Part shown: positions 43,730 to 53,430 of the stretch, piece by piece
Layout of the letters: every line of letters starts with the position of its first letter
How positions within the stretch are numbered: the first letter of the stretch is position 1
Assembly: GCA_902554705.1 (NCBI GenBank)
Contig: CACDPP010000005.1
Coordinates: forward strand, 1-64,000
Reading direction: 5' to 3'
Source of the DNA: Paracoccaceae bacterium
Lineage (GTDB): Bacteria; Pseudomonadota; Alphaproteobacteria; Rhodobacterales; Rhodobacteraceae
DNA length: 64,000 nucleotides
Program-made: the position numbers and the translations under genes
The notes under the pieces: generated by a model
Seen by the model: the letters and a program-made list of their open reading frames with translations, nothing else
Database searches by the model: none
What the model was told of the DNA's origin: nothing

Positions 43730-45019
43730 ATGGTTGATACTATTTATGCGCTTGCCACACCACAGGGACGCGCAGGAGTTGCAGTTGTTCGGATTTCAGG
43801 TCCAGATGCTTTTATGTCGTTAAACACTTTGTGTAACGATATTAGAATTAAACCAAGGAAAACAATACTTTGTGATTTATACACACAAGAAGGATTACAT
43901 ATTGATAGGGCTTTAGTGCTTCCATTTAAAGGCCCTCATAGTTTTACAGGCGAGGACGTGGTTGAATTGCATCTTCATGGAAGTATTGCTGTAATACAAA
44001 AAACTATAGAAACGCTTTCAAAAATCGCTAATTTTCGACAAGCACTACCAGGAGAGTTTACACGGCGGGCTTTTTCAAATGAAAAGCTTGATTTAGCAGA
44101 AATAGAAGGTCTTGCAGATCTTATAGAGGCTGAAACAGAAACTCAAAGAATACAGGCCTTAAAAGTTCTTTCAGGCAAATTAGGGGAACGAGCCCAAGAA
44201 TGGCGCTCTATGATAATTAAAGCAATGGCTTTAATTGAAGTAACTATAGACTTTGCTGATGAAGAGGTTCCCGCAGATGTTTCTGAAGATGTAATATATA
44301 ATTTATCTAAATTAATCAGTGACTTACGTTATGAATCTACCGGTATAAATATTGCAGAGAGAATAAGATCAGGCTTTGAGGTGGCTATAGTGGGTAAGCC
44401 AAATGTTGGTAAGTCTACACTTTTAAATGCACTAGCGGGTAGAGAGGCTGCAATCACATCAGAACAAGCTGGAACAACTAGGGACATCATAGAAGTAAAG
44501 ATGGATTTGGATGGTCTGCCTGTAACGATGCTTGATACGGCTGGATTGAGAGAGACAAACAATTCGATCGAAACAAAAGGTATTTATAAGGCTATCGAAA
44601 GAGCTAATTCGTCGGACCTGGTTATCGCGCTTACAGATGATGGTAAAAAACTGCCAGAAATAAAGAACCCAAACATTTTAACTTTTATATCAAAATGTGA
44701 TGATGGTGATGTGAAAAATGGTCTTTCAGCTGTTACAGGTTTCGGCATAGATAACATGATAGATTCTATTAAAAATGAATTAGGAAATAATGTTGAAAAC
44801 CAGGGTATTGCAACAAGGTTTCGGCATAAGGAAGCGATCGATAGATCTATAAATAAGCTAACAACAGCAAAAAAATTTGTAACCGATGGCCCAACCTTTT
44901 ATGATCTGGCAGCAGAAGAATTAAGACAAACTGCCTACACCTTAGATGAATTGTTTGGTAAAGTAGATGTAGAAAAAGTTCTGGATGAGATTTTCTCGTC
45001 TTTTTGTTTGGGAAAGTAA
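43730..45019 (+). CDS. mnmE: tRNA uridine-5-carboxymethylaminomethyl modification GTPase MnmE
   Basis: With MnmG it makes the cmnm5 modification at wobble U34 of tRNAs. 429 residues. N-terminal folate-binding domain (DTIYALATPQGRAGVAVVRISGPDAF; FTGEDVVELHLHGS), central helical region, G domain with GKPNVGKSTLLNALAGREAAITSEQAGTTRD (G1) and LDTAGLRET (G3), and the catalytic C-terminal FCLGK. Fifteen bases after rho and 12 bases before mnmG, so probably co-transcribed. Confidence 0.96.
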   Translation: MVDTIYALATPQGRAGVAVVRISGPDAFMSLNTLCNDIRIKPRKTILCDLYTQEGLHIDRALVLPFKGPHSFTGEDVVELHLHGSIAVIQKTIETLSKIANFRQALPGEFTRRAFSNEKLDLAEIEGLADLIEAETETQRIQALKVLSGKLGERAQEWRSMIIKAMALIEVTIDFADEEVPADVSEDVIYNLSKLISDLRYESTGINIAERIRSGFEVAIVGKPNVGKSTLLNALAGREAAITSEQAGTTRDIIEVKMDLDGLPVTMLDTAGLRETNNSIETKGIYKAIERANSSDLVIALTDDGKKLPEIKNPNILTFISKCDDGDVKNGLSAVTGFGIDNMIDSIKNELGNNVENQGIATRFRHKEAIDRSINKLTTAKKFVTDGPTFYDLAAEELRQTAYTLDELFGKVDVEKVLDEIFSSFCLGK

Positions 45020-45023
45020 GGAG

Positions 45024-45039
45024 TGTTTCACGTGAAACA
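45024..45039. promoter_or_regulatory. parS site 1, overlapping the mnmG start
   Basis: TGTTTCACGTGAAACA, a perfect 16-bp match to the bacterial parS consensus. The GTG start codon of mnmG (45032-45034) is the right-of-centre part of the palindrome, so ParB binding and translation start share the same bases. parA-parB are encoded 2.5-4.2 kb to the right. Confidence 0.93.
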
Positions 45040-46897
45040 ATTTGACGTGATAGTGGTTGGTGGAGGGCATGCAGGTAGTGAGGCTGCTGCGGCTTCATCG
45101 AGGATGGGTGCCAGTACAGCTCTCGTTACGCTGAAATCCTCTGATCTCGGGATAATGTCATGTAACCCTGCTATTGGTGGCCTTGGGAAGGGTCACTTGG
45201 TGCGTGAAATTGATGCATTGGACGGTATTATGGCGCGTTCGGCGGACGAGGCGGGTATTCAGTTTAGATTACTAAATCGCAAAAAGGGACCTGCAGTTCA
45301 AGGGCCGCGGGTTCAGGCTGACCGTTTGTTATATCAAAATTCAATAAAAAGAGCTTTAAAATCAATTGAAAACCTCTCCATCGTAGAGGGTGAAGTTGTC
45401 GATCTTGTTGGTTCACATGATGAGGTAAGGGGTGTAATTTTAGCAGATGGTTCTGAAATTTTAGCAAAATCAACAATTATAACTACCGGAACATTTCTTC
45501 GAGGAAAGGTTTATATAGGAGAGGTTTCATACTCAGCTGGCCGTATGGGCTCAAATCCATCATTAAAACTTGCGGAAAAGATTGAGGGTTTTGGTTTAAA
45601 ACTAGGCAGATTAAAAACGGGAACACCTCCACGATTAAATGGAAAATCTATAAATTGGGAAGAGCTAGAAAGGCAGCCTGGCGATGTTGACCCAACAATG
45701 TTTTCCTTTTTATCAAAAAACCCAACAGCAGAGCAAATTTCATGTGGAATTACATTTACAAACGAAAAAACGCATGAGATTATAGAAAAAAATCTCTCAA
45801 AATCAGCGATGTATGGAGGTCATATAGACGGTGTGGGTCCTCGATACTGTCCTTCTATAGAAGATAAAATAGTCAGATTTAGGGATAAAAGCTCGCATCA
45901 GGTTTTTTTAGAGCCGGAAGGTCTTTCGGTAGACACTATTTATCCTAATGGAATTTCCACATCACTTCCAGAAAAAACCCAAAAAGAATACGTGAGATCA
46001 ATAAAAGGATTAGACAAAGTTGAGATTTTACAACCAGGCTATGCGATAGAATATGACTATGTTGATCCTAGGTCGTTATCACTAACTTTAAGCGTTAATG
46101 GTGTAAGTGGTCTCTATCTCGCAGGTCAAATCAATGGAACAACAGGCTATGAAGAGGCTGCGGCTCAGGGATTGGTTGCTGGATTAAACGCAGCGGTTGA
46201 ATCAAGTGAAGAAGAAGCAATTACTTTTTCGAGGTCAGATAGTTATATAGGTGTTATGATAGATGATTTAATTTCTAAAGGTGTAAGTGAGCCTTATAGA
46301 ATGTTTACGTCTAGAGCGGAGTTCAGGCTTTCATTGCGTGCTGACAATGCAGATCAACGATTGACCCCAAAAGGCATAGAAATAGGCTGTATATCGACAT
46401 TTCGAAAGGAAGCATTCTTAGATAAAGTCGACAAAATAGAGGAATGTAATACAATACTTTCTGAAAAAGAGCTTACCCCAAACCAACTGATAGCCCAGGG
46501 TATTTCGGTGAGCCAAGATGGTAATAAAAGAAACCTGAAACAAGTATTGGCATTTCCAAATATAACTTTTGATAACATAACGGTGTTTGATAATAGGTTG
46601 TCAGACATAGAAAGTGAAATTCAACAGCAGGCTCACAGAGACGCGCTGTACTCAAACTATATCGACAGACAGAAGAAAGATATAGAAGCTGTCAAAAGAG
46701 ACGAAGCAATCAAAATACCATCTAGTTTTGACTATAAGTCAATGTCTGGGCTATCAAACGAACTAAAAAATAAATTACTTACCCAAAAACCAAAAAATAT
46801 AGCTCAAGCTTCCCGTATAGAAGGAATGACGCCGGCAGCTCTTTTTTTAATATTATCAAAAGTTAAACAGGGTCAAAATCAGATTAAGGCCGGATGA
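45032..46897 (+). CDS. mnmG: tRNA uridine-5-carboxymethylaminomethyl modification enzyme MnmG
   Basis: FAD-containing partner of MnmE. 621 residues from GTG 45032, which has AAGGAG at 8 bases; an in-frame GTG at 45023 overlaps the ribosome site and is rejected. FAD motif [26 protein letters not shown] (Ser where most homologues have Cys), [30 protein letters not shown]-type loop [11 protein letters not shown], the long C-terminal helical domain ending [16 protein letters not shown] ([12 protein letters not shown]). Overlaps rsmG by four bases (ATGA). Confidence 0.96.
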   Translation: MKQFDVIVVGGGHAGSEAAAASSRMGASTALVTLKSSDLGIMSCNPAIGGLGKGHLVREIDALDGIMARSADEAGIQFRLLNRKKGPAVQGPRVQADRLLYQNSIKRALKSIENLSIVEGEVVDLVGSHDEVRGVILADGSEILAKSTIITTGTFLRGKVYIGEVSYSAGRMGSNPSLKLAEKIEGFGLKLGRLKTGTPPRLNGKSINWEELERQPGDVDPTMFSFLSKNPTAEQISCGITFTNEKTHEIIEKNLSKSAMYGGHIDGVGPRYCPSIEDKIVRFRDKSSHQVFLEPEGLSVDTIYPNGISTSLPEKTQKEYVRSIKGLDKVEILQPGYAIEYDYVDPRSLSLTLSVNGVSGLYLAGQINGTTGYEEAAAQGLVAGLNAAVESSEEEAITFSRSDSYIGVMIDDLISKGVSEPYRMFTSRAEFRLSLRADNADQRLTPKGIEIGCISTFRKEAFLDKVDKIEECNTILSEKELTPNQLIAQGISVSQDGNKRNLKQVLAFPNITFDNITVFDNRLSDIESEIQQQAHRDALYSNYIDRQKKDIEAVKRDEAIKIPSSFDYKSMSGLSNELKNKLLTQKPKNIAQASRIEGMTPAALFLILSKVKQGQNQIKAG

Positions 46898-47508
46898 AAG
46901 ATGATATTTTAATAGATGTTTCACGTGAAACAATAGTACTCTTACAGCGGCTTGGATTGCTTGTTGAAAAGTGGAATAAGAGTATAAATCTAATCTCTAA
47001 AAAAACTGTACCTGAAATATGGAATCGTCATATTTTAGATTCAGCTCAGATTTTTTATGCTAACAACAAAAGTTTTAAAAAGTGGTTGGATATTGGATCT
47101 GGGGCAGGATTTCCTGGACTGGTTGTGGCAATTCTTGCTCAGGACAAAAATATTGGTGGTGAGACAGTCTTGGTTGAAAGCGATAAAAGAAAATGTGTTT
47201 TTCTCAGCACTGTAAAAAGGGAATTAAATCTCAATTTTTCTATTATAAACAATAGGATAGAGAGTTGCGATAGACAGCAGGCTGATGTAATATCAGCTAG
47301 GGCTTTAGCTAATTTACCTAGTCTTCTTGATTTATCATTTAATCATTTGAGTGATAAAACCACCCTTATATTTTCAAAGGGAAAGTCTTGGAAAGAAGAA
47401 TTGGTTGCTGCAGAGAAAACCTGGAACTTTAGTTGGGAAGCAGTTACCAGTATAACTGATGAAAAGTCAGTGGTTTTGAAAATAGGAGAGCTTTCGCGTG
47501 CCAACTAA
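46894..47508 (+). CDS. rsmG: 16S rRNA (guanine527-N7)-methyltransferase RsmG
   Basis: 204 residues. The SAM-binding core is [20 protein letters not shown] (about 65-84) with the preceding [13 protein letters not shown] and [17 protein letters not shown]. The N-terminal VSRET stretch is encoded by the second parS site and is a common feature of alphaproteobacterial RsmG proteins. Translationally coupled to mnmG and overlapping parA by 11 bases. Confidence 0.95.
   Translation: MKDDILIDVSRETIVLLQRLGLLVEKWNKSINLISKKTVPEIWNRHILDSAQIFYANNKSFKKWLDIGSGAGFPGLVVAILAQDKNIGGETVLVESDKRKCVFLSTVKRELNLNFSIINNRIESCDRQQADVISARALANLPSLLDLSFNHLSDKTTLIFSKGKSWKEELVAAEKTWNFSWEAVTSITDEKSVVLKIGELSRAN
46917..46932. 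promoter_or_regulatory. parS site 2, inside rsmG
   Basis: A second perfect TGTTTCACGTGAAACA. It encodes part of the RsmG N-terminus (VSRET), so the site is kept under both coding and ParB-binding constraint. Located 1.9 kb from parS site 1 and 0.6 kb before parA. Confidence 0.93.
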
Positions 47509-48292
47509 TAAGTCCAAAACTGCAAAAATAATTTCTGTGGCAAATCAAAAAGGGGGGGTTGGTAAAACAACTACAACTATTAACCTAGCAGCGGCATTGT
47601 CAGAATTAGAAAAGAAAGTTCTAATAATCGACTTGGATCCCCAAGGAAATGCATCCACAGGTTTGGGTGTAGGGATAGAGGATCGAGAATTATCGACATA
47701 CGAATTTTTGGTTGAGGGTGTTCCACTAGAAAAGGTCGCAATGGAAACAGAAATATCAGGTTTGAGCATTGTTCCTGCAACGATAGATTTGAGCTCCGCA
47801 GACATAGACTTGATATCAAATGAAAAAAGAAGCCACTTATTGCACGAGGCATTACGAAAAAAGCAAGAAAACAAACAAAAATATGACTATATTCTGATTG
47901 ATTGCCCACCTTCTCTAAATATTTTAACGGTTAACGCAATGGTAGCATCGCACTCTGTTTTAATACCATTACAGAGTGAGTTTTTTGCGCTCGAGGGTCT
48001 CTCACAACTTTTATTAACGGTTAAAGAAGTACGTCAAAATGCAAATGAGAATTTGCGGGTTGAAGGAATAGTTTTAACTATGTTTGATGGAAGAAACAAT
48101 CTATCTAAACAAGTAGAGGTTGATGCTAGAAGTAATCTGCGCGAGTTAGTTTTTGAAACAATTATTCCGCGAAATGTACGGGTAAGTGAAGCACCTTCGT
48201 ATTCGATGCCTGTTTTAACTTATGATCCTTCATCAAAGGGATCAAAGGCATATATGAGTTTGGCCAAAGAGTTATTAGCTAATAACTCTTGA
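47498..48292 (+). CDS. parA: Chromosome partitioning ATPase ParA
   Basis: 264 residues from GTG 47498. Deviant Walker A ISVANQKGGVGKTTTTINLAAAL (about 11-33), LIIDLDPQGNASTGLG (Walker A-prime/Asp), and DYILIDCPPSLNILTVNAM (Walker B). It drives segregation of ParB-parS complexes in the cytoplasm. The start lies inside the end of rsmG; parB follows after 13 bases with a strong ribosome site. Confidence 0.96.
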   Translation: MPTNKSKTAKIISVANQKGGVGKTTTTINLAAALSELEKKVLIIDLDPQGNASTGLGVGIEDRELSTYEFLVEGVPLEKVAMETEISGLSIVPATIDLSSADIDLISNEKRSHLLHEALRKKQENKQKYDYILIDCPPSLNILTVNAMVASHSVLIPLQSEFFALEGLSQLLLTVKEVRQNANENLRVEGIVLTMFDGRNNLSKQVEVDARSNLRELVFETIIPRNVRVSEAPSYSMPVLTYDPSSKGSKAYMSLAKELLANNS

Positions 48293-48305
48293 TAGGAGGT
48301 TTTTG

Positions 48306-49196
48306 ATGGTAGAAAAAAAAGGTAAATCAAGAGGTCTTGGACGAGGTTTGTCATCTTTGATGGGCGACTTTAATAACGAGCCTGTAAGCAGCAGTGTAAA
48401 TTCAGAAAATCAGGCATTTGAGAAACTTGTACCGGTTGAGAAAATATATCCAAACCCAAATCAGCCTAGAAAATCTTTTCAAGAAGAAAAATTAATTGAA
48501 TTAGCAAATTCGATTAAAACGAAAGGCATAGTCCAACCCTTAATAGTTAGAAAAAAGAAAGGAACAAAAGAAAGTTTTGAAATAGTTGCAGGCGAACGAA
48601 GATGGCGCGCCGCCCAAAGAGCTCAAATCCATGAGATACCAGTCATTGTAAAGGAGTTCAGTGATATCGAGGTTCTAGAAATAGCCATAATTGAAAATGT
48701 TCAAAGGGCTGATCTAAACCCAATAGAAGAGGCTCTTGGATATAAAAGTTTGATGGACAACTTTGATCACACTCAGGAAGGGCTTTCTAAAGAAATTGGA
48801 AAAAGTAGAAGCCATATAGCCAACCTATTGCGACTACTCAATCTTCCGACAGCAGTTCAAGAATTGTTGATTTCCGGACAGCTGACAGCAGGTCACGCTC
48901 GAGCTTTGGTGACATGTGACAATCCACTAGCCTTAGCAAAACAAATTATTTCACTCGGTCTTTCGGTAAGGGATGCAGAAAGGTTGGCTAAAAATGTTGA
49001 TCAGAAAAAAGTTAATAACAAAACAAAAAATAAACCCGCTGATACTATGCTTCTGGAAGCTGATCTATCAGCGGCTCTTAAAATGAAAGTATCCATTAAT
49101 CACGAAGAAGGAAAAGAAAAAGGTTTAATTTCAATATCTTATAAATCATTAGATGAACTAGATCATATTTCTGAAATACTGATAAATAGTTCCTAA
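48306..49196 (+). CDS. parB: Chromosome partitioning protein ParB
   Basis: 296 residues from ATG 48306 with AGGAGG at 6 bases. N-terminal CTPase/ParB domain with VPVEKIYPNPNQPRKSFQEEKLIELANSIKTKGIVQPLIV and the GERRWRAAQRAQ motif that binds CTP, central helix-turn-helix (LSKEIGKSRSHIANLLRLLNLP) recognising parS, QLTAGHARALV, and a C-terminal dimerisation region. Two matching parS sites lie just upstream at 45024 and 46917. Confidence 0.96.
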   Translation: MVEKKGKSRGLGRGLSSLMGDFNNEPVSSSVNSENQAFEKLVPVEKIYPNPNQPRKSFQEEKLIELANSIKTKGIVQPLIVRKKKGTKESFEIVAGERRWRAAQRAQIHEIPVIVKEFSDIEVLEIAIIENVQRADLNPIEEALGYKSLMDNFDHTQEGLSKEIGKSRSHIANLLRLLNLPTAVQELLISGQLTAGHARALVTCDNPLALAKQIISLGLSVRDAERLAKNVDQKKVNNKTKNKPADTMLLEADLSAALKMKVSINHEEGKEKGLISISYKSLDELDHISEILINSS

Positions 49197-49207
49197 TATA
49201 GGGGCTT

Positions 49208-50365
49208 CTAATTTAAAAGCTCTGCAAGAACAGAATTTAAGACCTTTCTTCCTGACAAAGTGGCAATTACGTTTTCCTCTTTCTGCTCGATGAGCTGCAT
49301 GCTTTTTAAAAAGGTTAATTTATTTTCAGAAAAATAAGAGCCCGATAAAGTTTCAAACCTCTTACAATTAACTCCTTCGTCCAATCTTAAACCCATCATA
49401 ACCATTTCGGCGGCTTGCTGCTCTGTGGATAGCTCAGTTACGCAAGACTCTCCAGAACCGCGATGCTCTACCCTTGTAAGCCACTCTTCTGGAGATAAAA
49501 ATGTTTCAGTAGCGTATTTTTTACCGTCAACGGTAAGACGCCCATGAGCGCCAGGTCCAATACCGATGTAGTCACCATATCGCCAATACACAAGATTATG
49601 TACGCTCTCAAAACCTTTTTGCGCATAATTAGAAACTTCATATGCTGAGAACCCCCTGTCTTCACATAAATTGGAAGTAATGTCATATAATTCGGCAGAC
49701 ATATCGTCACTGGGCAATCCCTTAAGTAGCCCACGATTATATCTATCACCAAATGCTGTGCCCTGCTCAATGGTTAACTGATATAAAGACATATGATTGG
49801 CCCCCAAATCTAAGGCTTTACTTAATTCCTTTTCCCATTTCATCAGATTTTGGTTTTGTCTCGCATATATTAAGTCAAAACTTACGGCTGTGAAGATTTG
49901 CTGAGCAATTTCAAAAGCAGATAATGCTTCTTTTACCGTATGAGTTCGACCTAAAGCCTTTAAGTCCTTTTCGTTGAGTGACTGAATTCCCATTGATATT
50001 CTATTTACACCGGCAGACCTATAAGCCTCAAAATTTTTCGCATCCACTGAGCCTGGGTTAGCTTCTAGTGTTACTTCAAAAATATCTTTGGTTTTCCAAT
50101 ATTTTTGGATTTCATTCAAAATATCGCTGATAACCCAAGGCTCTATAAGGCTTGGTGTTCCACCACCAAAGAAAACAGAATTTAAAGATCGGTTTGATGT
50201 ATTTTTTGAAACTCGATTTATTTCGCTTAGGTATGATCTAAGCCACTGTTTTTGATCAATATTATTTCTTACATGGCTATTGAAATCACAGTAAGGACAT
50301 TTCGCAGCACAAAAAGGCCAATGGATATAAAACCCAAACCCTCCATTTTCCCAGTCTTCACTCAA
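49208..50365 (-). CDS. hemW: Radical SAM heme chaperone HemW (coproporphyrinogen oxidase-like)
   Basis: Radical SAM protein of the HemN-related family that delivers heme to respiratory enzymes. About 385 residues. The 4Fe-4S motif is IHWPFCAAKCPYCDFNSHV (CxxxCxxC), followed by SVFFGGGTPSLI and the HemW-type C-terminal region. It lacks the N-terminal extension of true HemN. Start assignment is uncertain: TTG 50365 gives a normal N-terminus and has GAG upstream; TTG 50389 is also open. Either start overlaps the end of rdgB. Confidence 0.9.
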   Translation of the reverse strand: MSEDWENGGFGFYIHWPFCAAKCPYCDFNSHVRNNIDQKQWLRSYLSEINRVSKNTSNRSLNSVFFGGGTPSLIEPWVISDILNEIQKYWKTKDIFEVTLEANPGSVDAKNFEAYRSAGVNRISMGIQSLNEKDLKALGRTHTVKEALSAFEIAQQIFTAVSFDLIYARQNQNLMKWEKELSKALDLGANHMSLYQLTIEQGTAFGDRYNRGLLKGLPSDDMSAELYDITSNLCEDRGFSAYEVSNYAQKGFESVHNLVYWRYGDYIGIGPGAHGRLTVDGKKYATETFLSPEEWLTRVEHRGSGESCVTELSTEQQAAEMVMMGLRLDEGVNCKRFETLSGSYFSENKLTFLKSMQLIEQKEENVIATLSGRKVLNSVLAELLN

Positions 50366-50966
50366 AACATGCTCTAACAAGTTTATCAAAAGCTATTGAT
50401 CGATGGCTAATTTTATTTTTATTCTCGAAGCTCATCTCTCCGCAAGTAATCTCATAGCCGCTAGGTTGAAATATAGGATCGTACCCATGGCCGTCTAATC
50501 CCCTCGGGGGCCAAATAACTTGACCAGCTAGGGTACCTTCAAAGATTTCGTCATGACCGTCCGGCCATGCGAGAACTAAAGTACAGCGAAATTGTGCTAA
50601 TCTTGGATAGGGTGCAGAAATTTTTGTTAGAGCTTCCTGAGTTTTTTTCATTGCCAAAAAAAAATCTCGTCCATTTGGGGTTTCAGCCCAATCTGCAGTG
50701 TACACGCCAGGCGCACCGTTCAAGGCGTCAATAGTAATTCCACTATCGTCTCCAAGCGCTGGCAGGCCAGTAATTTTCGATGCAGAGTGTGCTTTTATTC
50801 GAGCGTTTCCTATAAAATTATCTTCTGTTTCTAAAGGTTCTGGAAGCTCAAGTGATTTGCTGGATAAAATTTCTACTGATTTATTTGAAAATAGTGCGCG
50901 AACCTCCTCGAGCTTACCTTCATTATGTGTGGCAACTACCAATTTTTTACCCTGAAAATTTCGCAT
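50358..50966 (-). CDS. rdgB: XTP/dITP diphosphatase (RdgB/HAM1 family)
   Basis: House-cleaning enzyme that removes deaminated purine nucleotides. 202 residues. KLVVATHNEGKLEEVRALF (about 7-25), LPALGDDSGITIDALNGAPGVYTADWAE and the C-terminal GHGYDPIFQPSG and SHRSIAFDKLV match the family. ATG 50966 shares its last base with the stop of rph, so translation is coupled. It forms the run rph-rdgB-hemW on the minus strand. Confidence 0.95.
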   Translation of the reverse strand: MRNFQGKKLVVATHNEGKLEEVRALFSNKSVEILSSKSLELPEPLETEDNFIGNARIKAHSASKITGLPALGDDSGITIDALNGAPGVYTADWAETPNGRDFFLAMKKTQEALTKISAPYPRLAQFRCTLVLAWPDGHDEIFEGTLAGQVIWPPRGLDGHGYDPIFQPSGYEITCGEMSFENKNKISHRSIAFDKLVRACFE

Positions 50967-51679
50967 TAGTTTCGGGAAGCTTTTTGAATATCAAAGAGTT
51001 CAGAAGCGCCTTTTTCTGCCAAATTGATCAGGCTATTTAGTTCATCCTTGGTATATGTTGCTCCCTCAGCACTTATTTGGGTTTCAATCATATTCCCACT
51101 TTCAAGCATGATAAAATTTCCGTCTACACCCGCTTCACTATCTTCCGAATAATCGAGATCCAAGACCGGCTGTCCAGCGTAAATACCGCAACTGACTGCA
51201 GCAACTGGTGAAATCAAAGGATCTGTAGATATAGTGCCAGAAGCTAAAAGTTTATCTATTGCCAAACGTAGCGCTAACCAACCCCCAGTGATAGAAGCAC
51301 AGCGCGTACCACCATCTGCTTGTATTACATCACAATCGATTGTTATCTGTCGTTCACCTAATGCGAGCCTATCAACACCGGCTCTTAAAGATCTTCCGAT
51401 GAGTCTTTGTATCTCAACTGTTCGGCCGCCTTGCTTACCAGAAGCTGCTTCCCTTCGCATTCTGGAACCGGTTGATCTTGGTAACATACCATATTCAGCA
51501 GTAACCCACCCCAGACCAGATCCTTTGATAAATGGTGGAACTCTATCTTCTATTGTTGCGGTGCATATAATATGAGTATCACCCATTTTAATTATGCAAC
51601 TTCCCTCAGCATGCATAGTTATATTAGTTTCTATTGAAACGTTTCTTAGTTCGTCAAGTTTTCGACCAGATGGGCGCAT
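50966..51679 (-). CDS. rph: Ribonuclease PH
   Basis: 3'-end processing of tRNAs by phosphorolysis. 237 residues from ATG 51679 (AAGGA at 6 bases; the frame extends to a TTG without homology). [88 protein letters not shown] and [19 protein letters not shown] are all diagnostic. Divergent from hrcA across 112 bases. Confidence 0.96.
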   Translation of the reverse strand: MRPSGRKLDELRNVSIETNITMHAEGSCIIKMGDTHIICTATIEDRVPPFIKGSGLGWVTAEYGMLPRSTGSRMRREAASGKQGGRTVEIQRLIGRSLRAGVDRLALGERQITIDCDVIQADGGTRCASITGGWLALRLAIDKLLASGTISTDPLISPVAAVSCGIYAGQPVLDLDYSEDSEAGVDGNFIMLESGNMIETQISAEGATYTKDELNSLINLAEKGASELFDIQKASRN

Positions 51680-51791
51680 TTTAAATCCTTTCAACTTTAA
51701 TTTGGAAATACATCTCGATTATGTAATTTTGCAACCCTGTTTGAAGTTTTTCATTAGGCTAATCGGAATATATAAGCTAAAACACGTCCCG

Positions 51792-52862
51792 ATGATTGAA
51801 AAAAAAGAAATTCTTGAGGAATTGAACAACCGCTCGCGAGAAGTATTTCGTCGGGTAGTAGAGGGTTATTTGACAGATGGTGAGCCTGTTGGATCGAGAA
51901 CCCTTTCGCGTGAATTTAGTGAAGATATTTCTGCTGCAACAATTAGAAATGTTATGCAAGACTTAGATTTTTTAGGACTACTAGGAAGCCCACATAAAAG
52001 TGCTGGCCGAATACCCACTCAGCTAGGCTTACGAATGTTTGTCGATGGCATTTTGGAGGTATCAGAGGTCGATAAAAATGATAGAAAAAAAATAGATAAG
52101 ATAGTTTCAGATGAAACCAATCAAGTAGAAGATATTTTAGATGACATTTCGACAACTTTATCAGGTGTCACCCAAGGAGCTTCGCTTGTTTTAACACCGA
52201 AACGCGAAGCTCCAATTAAGCATGTGGAGTTTTTACCTTTATCAACAAGCCAAGCTCTTGTCGTCTTAGTTTTTGCTGACGGTCACGTTGAAAATCGGCT
52301 ATTTAAGCCCCCACCGGGTCAAACGCCAAGCTCCATGAAAGAGGCAGCAAATTTTTTAAATGCCATAATGGAGGGAAACACACTGAGCGAAGCTAAAAAA
52401 TTAATCAAAAATGAAATCGATTTCAGACGGCAAGAACTCGATACTTTGGCTCGTGACCTGGTAGAGAGCGGTTTAGCACTGTGGGAGGATACTGAAGAAC
52501 GTCACGAACGATTAATTGTTAAAGGAAGAGCAAATCTCCTAAATGAGTCTTCACAACAAGAGGACTTAGATAGAATAAAAAATCTATTTGACGATTTGGA
52601 ACGAAAACGCGATATAGCAGACTTCTTAGAGCTTACTGAAAAGGGTGAGGGGGTAAGAATTTTTATAGGGTCTGAAAACAAACTTTTTTCTTTAACGGGT
52701 TCATCTTTGGTTGTTTCTCCTTATATGAATTCGGATCGTAAGATTATTGGTGCTGTAGGAGTAATAGGACCTACAAGATTAAACTATGGTCGGATAGTTC
52801 CTGTAGTAGATTATACCGCGCAACTGGTTGGAAAAATGATCGCTGACCGAAATAAGAGGTGA
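51792..52862 (+). CDS. hrcA: Heat-inducible transcription repressor HrcA
   Basis: Represses heat-shock operons through CIRCE elements. 356 residues from ATG 51792; the frame is open well into rph but the family start is LNNRSREVFRRVVEGYLTDGEPVGSRTLSR. That winged-helix region continues SAATIRNVMQDLDFLGLLGSPHKSAGRIPTQLGLRMFVD. The C-terminal region has the GAF-like HrcA domain with GPTRLNYGRIVPVVDYTAQLV. grpE follows after 3 bases. No CIRCE sequence was found in this window, so its target (usually groESL) lies elsewhere. Confidence 0.95.
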   Translation: MIEKKEILEELNNRSREVFRRVVEGYLTDGEPVGSRTLSREFSEDISAATIRNVMQDLDFLGLLGSPHKSAGRIPTQLGLRMFVDGILEVSEVDKNDRKKIDKIVSDETNQVEDILDDISTTLSGVTQGASLVLTPKREAPIKHVEFLPLSTSQALVVLVFADGHVENRLFKPPPGQTPSSMKEAANFLNAIMEGNTLSEAKKLIKNEIDFRRQELDTLARDLVESGLALWEDTEERHERLIVKGRANLLNESSQQEDLDRIKNLFDDLERKRDIADFLELTEKGEGVRIFIGSENKLFSLTGSSLVVSPYMNSDRKIIGAVGVIGPTRLNYGRIVPVVDYTAQLVGKMIADRNKR

Positions 52863-52865
52863 CAA

Positions 52866-53426
52866 ATGGCTGAGCAAAAAAAAGAAGAGTTTCTGGACGA
52901 GGTTGAAGAAGCTGAATTAGACCAAGATGAATTAATAGATATTGATGCAGAAGCAGCTGAGCTAGAAAAACTGGATGAAGTTACAGCAGAGCGAGATGAT
53001 TATCGTGATAGGTTTATGAGGGCGCTGGCTGACGCAGAAAATGCTCGAAAAAGGGCAGATAAAGATCGAAAGGAAGCGGAGAACTACGGTGGATCTAAAC
53101 TGGCGAGAGACCTATTGCCAATCTATGATAATATGAAAAGAGCCGTTGACTCTATAACTGCCGATCAAAAAGAAATTGTTGGTTCCGTCATTGAAGGTGT
53201 TGAGTTAACGATGAGAGAACTTTTAAACGTTTTTGCAAAACATGGGATAAAACCCATATCTCCGGAAATTGGTGATAAATTTGATCCCCAGCTACACGAG
53301 GCAATGTTTGAGGCCCCTGTTCCTGGCACAAAAGCTGGTGACATTATAGAAGTCTCTTCTGAAGGTTTTATGTTACATGATCGCTTGTTGCGCCCCGCAC
53401 ATGTCGGAGTGTCTTCGAACAACTAA
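52866..53426 (+). CDS. grpE: Nucleotide exchange factor GrpE
   Basis: Releases ADP from DnaK. 186 residues: an acidic N-terminus (EEFLDEVEEAELDQDELIDIDAEAAELEKL), a long helix (DRFMRALADAENARKRADKDRKEAENYGGSKLARDLLPIYDNMKRAV), and the beta-domain PISPEIGDKFDPQLHEAMFEAPVPGTKAGDIIEVSSEGFMLHDRLLRPAHVGVS. Co-transcribed with hrcA, as in many proteobacteria; dnaK is not in the window. Four bases separate its stop from that of the convergent mutS. Confidence 0.96.
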   Translation: MAEQKKEEFLDEVEEAELDQDELIDIDAEAAELEKLDEVTAERDDYRDRFMRALADAENARKRADKDRKEAENYGGSKLARDLLPIYDNMKRAVDSITADQKEIVGSVIEGVELTMRELLNVFAKHGIKPISPEIGDKFDPQLHEAMFEAPVPGTKAGDIIEVSSEGFMLHDRLLRPAHVGVSSNN

Positions 53427-53430
53427 CCCC

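Noticed and set aside
51680-51791. CIRCE operator before hrcA-grpE
   Set aside because: No TTAGCACTC-N9-GAGTGCTAA-like sequence is visible in the intergenic region.
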